Source: Natrinema gelatinilyticum (GTDB taxonomy: Archaea > Halobacteriota > Halobacteria > Halobacteriales > Natrialbaceae). From it: a DNA stretch of 64,000 nucleotides. The notes beneath the pieces were generated by a model that saw only the letters and a program-made list of their open reading frames with translations, was not told the origin of the DNA and did not search any database. Every line of letters begins with the position of its first letter. Within the stretch, counting starts at the first letter, position 1. Shown piece after piece: positions 45,765 through 53,783 of this stretch. The position numbers and the translations under genes are program-made. Where the stretch lies: positions 1,984,001 to 2,048,000 of the forward strand of contig NZ_CP100756.1 of the NCBI RefSeq assembly GCF_024266705.1, read 5' to 3'.

Positions 45765-45914
45765 TCACTCGTCAGCCTCGTCCCGATTCATCATCTCGAT
45801 AACGTCATCTCGCGAAACTAACCTCCGAAGAACTCGAGTCGAGCGCGTTCGTATTTCCTCGCTATCATTGTCACTAGTAGCACACTTTCTGATTATTCTC
45901 CCGTCGCCGACTCT
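45765..45914 (-). pseudogene. Antitoxin remnant upstream of the split toxin
   Basis: On the minus strand a short acidic/basic frame ends SRDDVIEMMNRDEADE and its stop overlaps the first codons of the RelE-type toxin, the usual antitoxin-toxin arrangement. Upstream it is open only to a TAG at 45917, and no ATG, GTG or TTG lies in frame. It appears to have lost its start. The family could not be named. Confidence 0.5.
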
Positions 45915-45992
45915 CTATCATTGCTTCTCGAGGGTAGCGGTTTCTCTGTATCGAGCAAGAATGCGGGTTCGGACGCGGGTCCGGGAGTCGAT

Positions 45993-46406
45993 CTAGCCGA
46001 GTTCCTCGTCCAGGATCAGCCGCGTCTTCGTGCTCACGACCTCGTCCTGGTCGCGGGCTTTCGTGATGAGATCGTTGACCCCGCGCGTGTCCGCGGCGTC
46101 GACGACGAGGACGATGTCCTGTTCGCCCGAGACCATCCAGACGAAGTCGACCTCCTCCCACTCGGCCATCCGTTCCGAGACCTCTTTCGTGTCGACGTCG
46201 ACCGCGACACCAATCTCGAGCATCGCCTGGACGTTCCCCGTTCGGGTCGAGATGGTAAAGCGCTCGATGACGTCTTCGTCCATCATGCGCTCGACGCGGT
46301 TGCGGACGGTCCCTTCGCTCGTCCCGACTACGCTTGCGATCTCTGTGTACGGCGTCCGGGCGTCCCGCCGGAGAACATCGAGGATCTGTCGGTCCAGGTC
46401 GTCCAT
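45993..46406 (-). CDS. Lrp/AsnC-family transcriptional regulator
   Basis: The 137-residue protein has the N-terminal winged helix (MDDLDRQILDVLRRDARTPYTEIASVVGTSEGTVRNRVERM) and the C-terminal RAM ligand-binding fold (VAVDVDTKEVSERMAE, then FVWMVSGEQDIVLVVDAADTRGV). Such regulators respond to amino acids. The gene is divergent from carA, and the 102-base gap between them contains a palindrome that could be the binding site for this protein. Auto-regulation and carA control are therefore likely but inferred. Confidence 0.92.
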   Translation of the reverse strand: MDDLDRQILDVLRRDARTPYTEIASVVGTSEGTVRNRVERMMDEDVIERFTISTRTGNVQAMLEIGVAVDVDTKEVSERMAEWEEVDFVWMVSGEQDIVLVVDAADTRGVNDLITKARDQDEVVSTKTRLILDEELG

Positions 46407-46442
46407 GGGGATGCGTACCTACGTGTGACGTGCACTTACCGA

Positions 46443-46457
46443 TTACGAAAATCGTAA
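46443..46457. promoter_or_regulatory. Palindromic operator candidate between lrp and carA
   Basis: TTACGA-AAA-TCGTAA is a perfect 6+3+6 inverted repeat, 36 bases upstream of the Lrp-type gene's start. A further TCGTAA half-site (46504-46509) overlaps the carA start codon. Size and AT-rich centre suit an Lrp/AsnC binding site. Confidence 0.55.
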
Positions 46458-46508
46458 CTGAGCTTCGAAGACAACACTTATGATGGTCCAAACGATACGT
46501 AGTTCGTA

Positions 46509-47588
46509 ATGACGGAAGCCTACGTCGCACTGGAAGGCGGCCATGTACTCGAGGGTCGTGGTCGTGCGTCGGGAACGGCTCGTGGGGAACTCGTCTTCAC
46601 AACAGCGTATTCGGGCTACGAGGAAAGTCTGACGGATCCCTCCTACGAGGAGCAGATCCTGACCTTTTCGTACCCGCTGATCGGTAACTACGGCGTCCGC
46701 GAGGAACGATTCGAGGACGATCGCGTTCACCCGCGTGCCGTCCTCGCGAAGGAACTCACGGATGACGTCGCCGAGTGGCTCGAAGGCGAGGGCGTTCCGG
46801 CCGTCGACCACCTCGACACTCGCGAGGTCGTCACGGACATCCGCGACGGCGGTGCGATGAAGTGCGGGATCGCCGTCGGCGAGGATGTCACGGAGGAGGA
46901 CGCGCTGGCCGAACTCGAACAGTGCAAGGCGATGAGCGACCACACTGACATCGGCGCGCAGGTCAGCGTCGACGAACCGACCGTCCACGGCGCGGACAAC
47001 GACGGCGAGACGGTGGCCCTGATCGACTGCGGCGCGAAGGGCTCGATCGTCGACTCGCTGCTCGAGCGCGAGGCGACCGTTCACGTCCTGCCCTACGACG
47101 CGTCCGTTGCGGACGTCGAGGCCGTCGACCCGGGCGTGCTGTTCATCTCGAACGGCCCCGGCGACCCGGTCAACTTCGAGGAAGCGATCGAACTCGTCGA
47201 GGCGTTCGTCGAGGACACGCCCGTCGCCGGCATCTGTCTCGGCCAGCAGATCGTCGCCGAGGCGCTCGGCGGATCCACGGAGAAGATGACGTTCGGCCAC
47301 CGCGGCGTCAACCAGCCCGTCCTTGATCTCGAGTCCAAGCAGGTCGTCATGACCACCCAGAACCACGGCTACACCGTCGCCGACCCCGGCGACCACCTCG
47401 AAGTCACCCAGATCAACGTCAACGACGACACGCCCGAAGGGATCGACGGCATCGAATACGACGTCATTACCCGCCAGTATCACCCCGAAGCGAACCCTGG
47501 CCCCGAAGACACCCTCGACTTCTTCGACGACGTTCTCGCCATGGCTTCCGGCCGAGAAAACGCTCGAGCGGTCCCCGCCGACGACTGA
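46509..47588 (+). CDS. carA: Carbamoyl-phosphate synthase small subunit
   Basis: The 359-residue protein has the N-terminal CarA domain (YVALEGGHVLEGRGRASGTARGE, FTTAYSGYEESLTDPSY) and a class I glutaminase domain with nucleophile Cys in AGICLGQQIVAEAL and His-Glu in QYHPEANPGPEDT. It supplies ammonia for carbamoyl phosphate in arginine and pyrimidine synthesis. The large subunit is not adjacent. The start codon overlaps a palindromic half-site, suggesting a short leader. Confidence 0.95.
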   Translation: MTEAYVALEGGHVLEGRGRASGTARGELVFTTAYSGYEESLTDPSYEEQILTFSYPLIGNYGVREERFEDDRVHPRAVLAKELTDDVAEWLEGEGVPAVDHLDTREVVTDIRDGGAMKCGIAVGEDVTEEDALAELEQCKAMSDHTDIGAQVSVDEPTVHGADNDGETVALIDCGAKGSIVDSLLEREATVHVLPYDASVADVEAVDPGVLFISNGPGDPVNFEEAIELVEAFVEDTPVAGICLGQQIVAEALGGSTEKMTFGHRGVNQPVLDLESKQVVMTTQNHGYTVADPGDHLEVTQINVNDDTPEGIDGIEYDVITRQYHPEANPGPEDTLDFFDDVLAMASGRENARAVPADD

Positions 47589-47880
47589 TCGTCGGCGCTC
47601 GACTGCGGAGTCTCGATTTCTTCTGCGAGTCGCCGTTGGCGGAGTCCATCGTCCGTCTTTAGGTCACTGTTGGCGGAGTCCATTTTCTGCGCCACGCGCC
47701 TGTCGGAATCGTCCACCCATTCCTCGAGCAGGCGGGACACGCAGAATTGGCTGCTCGAGGAGTGTCGGTCGCGCCTTGAACGATATCAATTCTCGATTGC
47801 TGGGAACGCGGGACACCCGTTATATGCGCGCCACGACTAGCACCGAATACGTCCACCGACAGGACGACCACGAGCTACCG

Positions 47881-48408
47881 ATGACTGAAACGCGCCAGAA
47901 GATCAGAGCGCACGTCGGTTCGAACGCCGGCGTCCACTTCAACGAACTCGTCAGAAGATCCGACTTCGCACCGGGGCAGATTCAGTATCACGTCCGGCGG
48001 CTACTCGAGGAGGACCGCCTCGTCCGCGAGGAGTTCTACGGCCGGACCCACTACTACCCGCCGGAGTACGACGAGTGGGAGCGGGCCGCACTGGCGCTGT
48101 TCCGCCGGGAAACCGCCCGCGAAATCGTCGTCTACCTGATCGAACACGAGCAGGCCGCACCAGCCGACGTCGCGGATGCGATCGGGATCGCTCGCAGTAC
48201 GCTCGAGTACCACCTCGACCGGCTGGTCGACCACGACATCGTCGAGAAGCGCTACGCCGAGCGAAACCGCGTCGTCCTCGAACTCGCCACTCCCGAAGCG
48301 ACGGGCCGACTCCTGACGACGGTGACGCCGACCGTTCCCGACCGGCTCGTCGATCGGTTTTCCCGACTCGTCGACGACCTACTCGCGGGCACGCCCGACT
48401 CCACGTAG
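47881..48408 (+). CDS. Double winged-helix transcriptional regulator
   Basis: From the ATG at 47881 the protein has 175 residues. Two winged-helix domains are visible: one around AHVGSNAGVHFNELVRRSDFAPGQIQYHVRRLLEEDRL, the other around PADVADAIGIARSTLEYHLDRLVDHDIVEKRY. This tandem layout is common among haloarchaeal MarR/ArsR-like regulators. The longer frame from 47776 or 47824 is possible, but a TATA-like stretch at about 47818-47825 argues for the internal start. The target is unknown. Confidence 0.8.
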   Translation: MTETRQKIRAHVGSNAGVHFNELVRRSDFAPGQIQYHVRRLLEEDRLVREEFYGRTHYYPPEYDEWERAALALFRRETAREIVVYLIEHEQAAPADVADAIGIARSTLEYHLDRLVDHDIVEKRYAERNRVVLELATPEATGRLLTTVTPTVPDRLVDRFSRLVDDLLAGTPDST

Positions 48409-48501
48409 CCGACGCTCGACCGGTCTTCGGACCGCAGTTCGCCGATCGCACGACCACGATCGATCCGTTCTCTCCGGCGCAATTCGTCGGCCCGCGTTCC
48501 G

Positions 48502-49521
48502 TCACCGCATACCCGGAACATCCTCGAGTTCGTTGTAGTGGTTGCTCATCACGTTCAGCGTCGCGATCAGCGCGCCGAGGACGACGGGGCCGTAGAACAG
48601 ACCCATGATGCCGAACGCGTAGACGCCGCCGAGGACGCCGAGAATGATGACGGCGGGGTTCAGGTCGGCGTAGCGATCGACGAGAATCGGTCGCAGGTAA
48701 TCGTCCGAGAGGCCGACGACGACCGTGCTGTAGGCGAACAGCGCCACGGCGAGAAACGGCTCGCCCGTCGTAAAGAGGAAGATAACGGCCGGTCCCCAGA
48801 CCAGAAACGAGCCGACCAGCGGAATCAACGAGAGGATGATCATAATCACCGTCCAGAACGCGGCGTTCGGCACGCCGGTCGCGACCAACCCCAGACCGGC
48901 GATGGTCCCCTGAATAATCGCGATCAGGACGTGACCCGCGAGGACGGCCCACATGACCGCATCTAGTTCCCGGTAGAAATCGTTCTGGGCCTCGTCCGGC
49001 AGCGGCGTCAGATCCCGAATCCAGGAAAGCAGCGCGCTCCCGTCTTTGAGCAGGTAGTAGAGCAAAAAGATTGCAACCCCGAGCCCGATCACGGTGTGGG
49101 TGAGCACGCTGAACCAGGCGGTCGACTGTTCGAGGAGAATCCCGCCGACCCCCTGTGCCGACTCGGCGAGCGTAGCCGTCAGGTCGACGCTCATACCCGT
49201 TCGCGCCTCGATGAACCGTTCCAGTTCGGCGGTCTGGATCGCGTCCGCGTCAGCATTCTCGATGAGTCGCCGGGCGTCACTCGCGACTGCCGCGACGATG
49301 ACGATCAACGGAACGACGACGCCGGCGACGGCGAGCAAGACGAGTGCGAGCGCGGCGATCGGAGGCGAGGCTCGCCGCTCGAGGCGCTCTTGGACCGGAT
49401 AGAGGACGTACGCGACGAGGATGGCGCCGAGGATGTACTGACCGAACGGGAGGACGAGAAGCAGCGAGAGATACGCGAAGATCCCGACGAGGACGAGGAG
49501 AAATCCCTTGCTGAGATTCAC
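48502..49521 (-). CDS. AI-2E/UPF0118-family membrane protein
   Basis: The 339-residue protein has about eight membrane helices. Conserved family segments are PLVGSFLVWGPAVIFLF, near two thirds, and PVVLGALIATLNVMSNHY near the end. Members export AI-2, sodium or other solutes, and the archaeal ones are uncharacterised. The gene is convergent with the winged-helix regulator and divergent from the DUF547 gene. Confidence 0.88.
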   Translation of the reverse strand: MNLSKGFLLVLVGIFAYLSLLLVLPFGQYILGAILVAYVLYPVQERLERRASPPIAALALVLLAVAGVVVPLIVIVAAVASDARRLIENADADAIQTAELERFIEARTGMSVDLTATLAESAQGVGGILLEQSTAWFSVLTHTVIGLGVAIFLLYYLLKDGSALLSWIRDLTPLPDEAQNDFYRELDAVMWAVLAGHVLIAIIQGTIAGLGLVATGVPNAAFWTVIMIILSLIPLVGSFLVWGPAVIFLFTTGEPFLAVALFAYSTVVVGLSDDYLRPILVDRYADLNPAVIILGVLGGVYAFGIMGLFYGPVVLGALIATLNVMSNHYNELEDVPGMR

Positions 49522-49638
49522 ACCGATAATTTTGACGCTCGAGGGAATAAAACCACTCCTTAAACCTATCTGTCTGTTGGATTGTCGTCAGAAGCCGTCA
49601 CACGGCTTCAAGGGCTTGGTTAGTGAACTCCTATTCGA

Positions 49639-50376
49639 ATGTCGACTCAGCTCGATCCCCTTTCGCTCTCGGCCGATCTCCTCTATACCGTCAAGACCGA
49701 GGGCGACGCCGATCCGCTGCGGGAGCGCCTCGCCGCCCTCGAGCGGTCACAGCTAAAGCGGGCGATCGACAATCGCGAGGGAAAACTCGCGTTCTGGCTC
49801 AACTGCTACAACGCGTACGCCCAGCTCATTCTGGAAGACGAGGAGACCGAGCTGCACGAAGGCGGACTGCTCGATCGCTGGAAGTTCTTCGTCCGCGATC
49901 GGGTCCCCATCAGCGGGGTCTGGCTGAGTCTCAACGACATCGAACACGGGCTGCTCCGAAGTTCGAAACACCCGTGGGGATTCGGCTACCTCCCGCGGCT
50001 GTTCCCCTCCTCGTTCGAACGGGAGTTCCGCCTCGAGGAGTGTGATCCCAGGGTACACTTCGCACTGAGTCACGGCGCCGAACACTGCCCGCCGATCGCA
50101 GTCTACTCGCCGCGTGACGTCGACGAAGAACTCGACATCGCCATCGAGTGGTTTTTAGAAGAGAACGTCACCTACGACGTCGAAGAAAACGTCGCGACGG
50201 TCCCGCGGCGCTTCTGGCAGTACCGTGGCGACTTCGGCGGTGCCCGCGGCATCGTCGCGTTCCTTCGGGAGTACAACGCTGTCCCGACCGACACGACACC
50301 CTCGCTCGAGTACGAGCGGGTCGACCGATCCGCAGACCTCGACGTGGACATGGACGGCGACGATATTCGGCCCTAG
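49639..50376 (+). CDS. DUF547 domain protein
   Basis: The 245-residue protein carries the DUF547 landmarks LAFWLNCYNAYAQLIL, ISGVWLSLNDIEHGLLRS and HFALSHGAEHCPPIAVYSPRDVDEEL, followed by a helix with the FWQYRGDFGGARGIVAFLREY segment. Eukaryotic and bacterial relatives contain the domain with thiol-peptidase-like conserved Cys and His; the C and H above match. Activity unknown. Confidence 0.85.
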   Translation: MSTQLDPLSLSADLLYTVKTEGDADPLRERLAALERSQLKRAIDNREGKLAFWLNCYNAYAQLILEDEETELHEGGLLDRWKFFVRDRVPISGVWLSLNDIEHGLLRSSKHPWGFGYLPRLFPSSFEREFRLEECDPRVHFALSHGAEHCPPIAVYSPRDVDEELDIAIEWFLEENVTYDVEENVATVPRRFWQYRGDFGGARGIVAFLREYNAVPTDTTPSLEYERVDRSADLDVDMDGDDIRP

Positions 50377-50496
50377 TTCGTCTCGCGGCGGGCCGCGGTT
50401 CCGGTTCGCAGCCGAATCGTTCGGGCCCAGAGCCGCGCCATTTCAGTTCTCTCGGTTGCACGATCCCGATGGCTCGGCTTCGTGGTCGCCGGAATC

Positions 50497-51102
50497 TCAG
50501 TCACGTCGCTCTATCGTCGCCGTCGACGCGCTTCGGATCACGCTCCGTGCGGCCCGCTCGGCGTTCGATCGCGACACGTATCCCTCGCCGCTGTCGGCGA
50601 CGATGTTTCCGTTCCAGTGGACGAGCCGCCAGCGCCACTCACCCGCGTTGTCCTCGTAGACCTCGAAGCGGCTGGTCCGCCCGGCTTCGCTCGTCCGGTC
50701 TGTCTCTCCGGCGTCGGATTGCTCCACCGCCGCCGTCTCGGCCGTCACGTCGATGACGGTCGGCTCGTCGGCTTCCGCCGTCTCATCAGTTGCATCTCGG
50801 TCGGCAATCTGGATGCTCGAGCCCTCGACGTCGTCCCACTCCAGGTCGAGTTCCAGTTTGGCGAGCGATGGCGTTGCGGTCGGGTCACGCGCTGCGCCGA
50901 CCGCGACCGTGACTCGCTGCGGGAGTATAATGCTGGCAACCCGGTCGTCGCTGTCCAGGCGAACGGGCCGTCCGTCCTCGAATGCGGTCGCTAACTCGCG
51001 GAGGTCGGCGGCGAATTCTTCGCGATCGTACGCGCACTCGAGGTCGAACCAGTCCGCGCCCGACTTTCCCCCTCTGTCCCTGTCGTCCGGTGCATCGACC
51101 AT
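50497..51102 (-). CDS. Amphi-Trp domain + DUF1508-type protein
   Basis: From the ATG at 51102 the protein has 201 residues in three parts. The N-terminal amphi-Trp-like part (FDLECAYDREEFAADLRELATAFEDG) is followed by an acidic linker (DETAEADEPTVIDVTAETAA). The C-terminal part, SRFEVYEDNAGEWRWRLVHWNGNIVADSGEGY, is a DUF1508/YegP-like fold. The combination joins two small domains that often occur apart in haloarchaea. No enzymatic role is visible. Confidence 0.75.
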   Translation of the reverse strand: MVDAPDDRDRGGKSGADWFDLECAYDREEFAADLRELATAFEDGRPVRLDSDDRVASIILPQRVTVAVGAARDPTATPSLAKLELDLEWDDVEGSSIQIADRDATDETAEADEPTVIDVTAETAAVEQSDAGETDRTSEAGRTSRFEVYEDNAGEWRWRLVHWNGNIVADSGEGYVSRSNAERAARSVIRSASTATIERRD

Positions 51103-51212
51103 GCCGAAACTACGGGAGCCGCGGGCTTGTAGTTCCTGCCCTGTTCCCGGAAACTGCCGCCGAATTCGCGCGACCGCTCGAGCGCGGGCGGTGGGCTCTC
51201 GATCGGCACGCG

Positions 51213-52157
51213 ATGGACCGTCGACAGCCGATCGCCGGCGGGCGGCCCATCGGCGCACGATGGGTCCCGGTCCCGCCTCGGGATGTGGTCGATCGAACCA
51301 TCGGGGTAGTCGGAGCGTTTTTGCCGCAGCGCTGCCTTCGCTCGCCCGTGACTTCCCGCGACTGGCGTGCCGACCGGGCGTTCGTCTTCGACCGCGACGC
51401 GTTCACCTGCCGACACTGCGGCACCGTCGGCGAGGACGAGCCGACGAGCCTCCGGTCCTATCCGGTCGGCGACATCTCTCTCGAGGGCGATGTCCACGAG
51501 AGTGCGCTCGTGACGGTCTGTTGCGCCTGTTTTACCGTACTCGAACCCTCGCCGTCGACGGAAACGGTCGCCGGAGGAGACCTGTTCGACTTCGTCCGCG
51601 ACACCACGCGCGTCCAGGGCGGAACGATCTCCGACGTCGCCGACTTCGCATCGGTCGCGACGTCGCTTCCCGACTCGCTCGAGTCCGCCGTCGACGACGA
51701 GACGGACGTGGACCTCGATGCCTCGGTCGCGAAGTACCGCCGCGCCCGTCGAGACGTCGTGCTCGCACTCGACCTCGTCGACGCCCGCCTCGAGCGCCTC
51801 GCCGCCTCCGAGACCGCCGTGGATTCCGACGTTCGGCCCGCACTCGCTGCGTTTTCCGAAACTGCGGCGCAGCTGCAGCGAACCCTCCGCGAGGTCGTCG
51901 CGTCGAGCGAAACCGTCGCGACCGGGCTCGACCGCTGTCACGGGTGTTTCGCCTCCCTCGAGCGGAGCGAGGACGAGACCTGCCCGAACTGTGGACTCGT
52001 CGTTCACCAGACGGTCGACTGGGAGCACGACGACGGAACCGTCGCCTTCGACCGACTCTTCGCGACGATCAACGAGACGCTTCAGGGGGCGTCCCAGACG
52101 ACCGAGACGCTGACCGACCGGACGATGACGCTGGCCGAGCAGTTGGTCGACACGTAA
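51213..52157 (+). CDS. HNH-like zinc-binding protein
   Basis: From the ATG at 51213 the protein has 314 residues. The N-terminal half contains FVFDRDAFTCRHCG, then VTVCCACF about 40 residues later, the four cysteines of an HNH-type zinc finger. The usual catalytic His-His pair between them is replaced by LRSYPVGDISLEGDVHE, so nuclease activity is doubtful. The middle is helical. A second zinc pair, CHGCF and CPNCG, stands near the C-terminus. The start could lie further upstream. Confidence 0.65.
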   Translation: MDRRQPIAGGRPIGARWVPVPPRDVVDRTIGVVGAFLPQRCLRSPVTSRDWRADRAFVFDRDAFTCRHCGTVGEDEPTSLRSYPVGDISLEGDVHESALVTVCCACFTVLEPSPSTETVAGGDLFDFVRDTTRVQGGTISDVADFASVATSLPDSLESAVDDETDVDLDASVAKYRRARRDVVLALDLVDARLERLAASETAVDSDVRPALAAFSETAAQLQRTLREVVASSETVATGLDRCHGCFASLERSEDETCPNCGLVVHQTVDWEHDDGTVAFDRLFATINETLQGASQTTETLTDRTMTLAEQLVDT

Positions 52158-52462
52158 CGACAGCTGCGACGACGAGTGTCTCGACGGTCATCGCTCGAAA
52201 CGGAGCGTCGGTGGTCGCGTGGCTCAGCGGAGCCACGATCCGTGGCGTCGCCGACTGACGATGCCGGTTCCACAGAGCGAGACCAGAGAGCGTACAATCA
52301 CATGTGGCGGCCTGCCACAACCGCCCCGATTTCCGCCAGACAAGCACCAAAGAGGACCGCACAGACCGGAGTACCCGCCCTGAGGTGGGGTACCTTCGGG
52401 GCTTCAACACCGAGTTGAAATCCCCACCGGAGGCATCCTCCCCCTTCAGGGGTGGAAAGAGG
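52158..52462. other. Gap with hairpin cluster between convergent genes
   Basis: The gap separates the HNH-like gene (plus) from udp (minus). The first 220 bases show nothing. The remainder holds the hairpins listed separately. Confidence 0.5.
52385..52452. repeat. Strong hairpins, TnpB-element-end-like
   Basis: GTGGGG (52385-52390) pairs with CCCCAC (52422-52427), enclosing TTCAAC/GTTGAA. A second hairpin, CCCC-TTCA-GGGG, occupies 52441-52452. The combination resembles right ends of haloarchaeal TnpB elements (structured omega-RNA region), now without the gene. It may serve as terminator for the two convergent genes. Confidence 0.45.
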
Positions 52463-53239
52463 TCAAAGGCCCGTCGCAGCCTCAAGTGCGATATCGATCG
52501 CCCGGCCGACGTTGTTCTTCGCCTTGTCGGGGAGTTCGTCGTCCTCGGTGTCGGTTCCCTTCTGGGTGCCTTCGACGAGATTGCCGTCGACGGTACAGAT
52601 CGCACCGGCGCGCAGCCCCCGCCGGCGAGCGAGCGTGAAGACGGCTGCGGCTTCCATCTCGACCGCCAGCAGGCCGGCGGCTTCCCAGTCGTCGACGGCC
52701 GCATCGGTTTCGGCGTAGTACGCGTCGTCGGAGGCGATGGGGCCGACGTGAACGTCTTCGTCTCCGCCCACGGTTTCACCGTTTGCGCTGTTCGCGGCCC
52801 ACTGGGCCGCGTGTTCCTCCGCCGAGTCGACTAGCGCCGACAGCACCTCGTAGTCTGGAACTGCGGGATACTCGACGGCCTCGTACCGCTTCGAGGTCCC
52901 CTCGTTCTTCGCAGCTCCGGTCGCCACGATCATATCGCCGATTTCGAGTGCCGACTGGAGCGCACCGGTCGTCCCGACACGGACGAACGTCTCGACGCCG
53001 ACGTTGGCCATCTCTTCGATGGCGATGGCGGCGGAGGGACAGCCGATCCCGGTCGAGCAGATCGTCAGATCACGGTCCTCGTAGGTGGCGTTGACGACCT
53101 TGTACTCGCGATTGCGAGCGATCGTCTCCGATTCGTCGCAGTGGTCTGCGATGCGATCGACCCGGCCCGGATCGCCCGGGATAAGTGCGATGTCCGTCAG
53201 TTCGCCGTCGTCGACCAGCAGATGTGGCTGCGTCGCCAT
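52463..53239 (-). CDS. udp: Nucleoside (uridine) phosphorylase
   Basis: The 258-residue protein is a type I nucleoside phosphorylase: IALIPGDPGRVDRIADHCDE at the phosphate-binding start, ICSTGIGCPSAAIAIEE, RVGTTGALQ and VEMEAAAVFTLARRRGL with the ribose-binding Met-Glu. It splits nucleosides with phosphate to the base and ribose 1-phosphate. With the PfkB kinase nearby and the R15P isomerase further on, it could feed the haloarchaeal pentose bisphosphate route. The label uridine phosphorylase is a family call; guanosine is also possible. Confidence 0.88.
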   Translation of the reverse strand: MATQPHLLVDDGELTDIALIPGDPGRVDRIADHCDESETIARNREYKVVNATYEDRDLTICSTGIGCPSAAIAIEEMANVGVETFVRVGTTGALQSALEIGDMIVATGAAKNEGTSKRYEAVEYPAVPDYEVLSALVDSAEEHAAQWAANSANGETVGGDEDVHVGPIASDDAYYAETDAAVDDWEAAGLLAVEMEAAAVFTLARRRGLRAGAICTVDGNLVEGTQKGTDTEDDELPDKAKNNVGRAIDIALEAATGL

Positions 53240-53340
53240 ACTGACGCGTTCCGTGGGCGGTGAGAAAAAAGGTTCGAGGAAGGGTCGAGACGCATTGGCT
53301 CTCTCGACGCCACACCCCGTTCCCTGTGTTCGACCGGCGA

Positions 53341-53643
53341 CTATCCGCTCGAACGCACTTCGATGCGGTCGGGTCTGATAGTGACAACCGCGTCTTCAAT
53401 CTCGAATTCGACGGTTCCCGTCGCTCGGGACTCGCCACGATTCGTCTCCGCGAAGAGGTCGTCGAGTGCCTCTGGATCGATGTAATCGTATAGCTGCGTG
53501 CTAGCTGCAGTGACGTCGTCACCGTAATACTGAGCCAGCGCCATCGCAGTGGCGATACTCGGCGGTTCGTCCGCACGTCGCTCGTACTGGATGCGACGTC
53601 CGAAGCCACATCCGTTTGACTCATTTACCCTTCCTTCCGTCAT
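53341..53643 (-). CDS. HalOD1 output-domain protein
   Basis: The 100-residue protein has the HalOD1 pattern: PPSIATAMALAQYYGDD, then LYDYIDPEALDDLF and GTVEFEIEDAVVTIRPDRIEV. The domain occurs in haloarchaea as an output domain of signalling proteins or as small stand-alone proteins. Function unknown. Confidence 0.8.
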   Translation of the reverse strand: MTEGRVNESNGCGFGRRIQYERRADEPPSIATAMALAQYYGDDVTAASTQLYDYIDPEALDDLFAETNRGESRATGTVEFEIEDAVVTIRPDRIEVRSSG

Positions 53644-53783
53644 GTCTCTCAGTCACAGGATCGTGACTGTCTATTCGTCTGGGCAACGGCGCCGCCCATA
53701 TAACTACCGTCAGACGACACCCGATGAGAACCGCACGACTGCGAGACGGCGACGTCACGAACCGGGTCGTCGATCGGCCCCGA

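Larger units (their letters stand above)
43160..45775 (-). pseudogene. RelE/ParE-type toxin gene split by the nested IS
   Basis: The 5' part (45775-45549) and the 3' part (43225-43160) lie on the two sides of an IS5-family element. With the element and one copy of its 8-base duplication removed, a single frame of 94 codons results. It reads WTWKFTHRAADQFDGLDPHV, then PFSKLRIGQYRLACILSD and VLEVHRIEHRSGAYTADD, the RelE/ParE mRNA-interferase-type fold with its final R-I-x-H-R-x-x-x-Y motif. The expected start codon, where relatives would have ATG, is CTG here. The antitoxin remnant lies directly upstream. Confidence 0.85.

Noticed and set aside
47951-48952. 333-residue Arg-rich frame on the minus strand
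   Set aside because: It runs across two real genes in other frames and consists mostly of Arg and Gly, a GC artefact.
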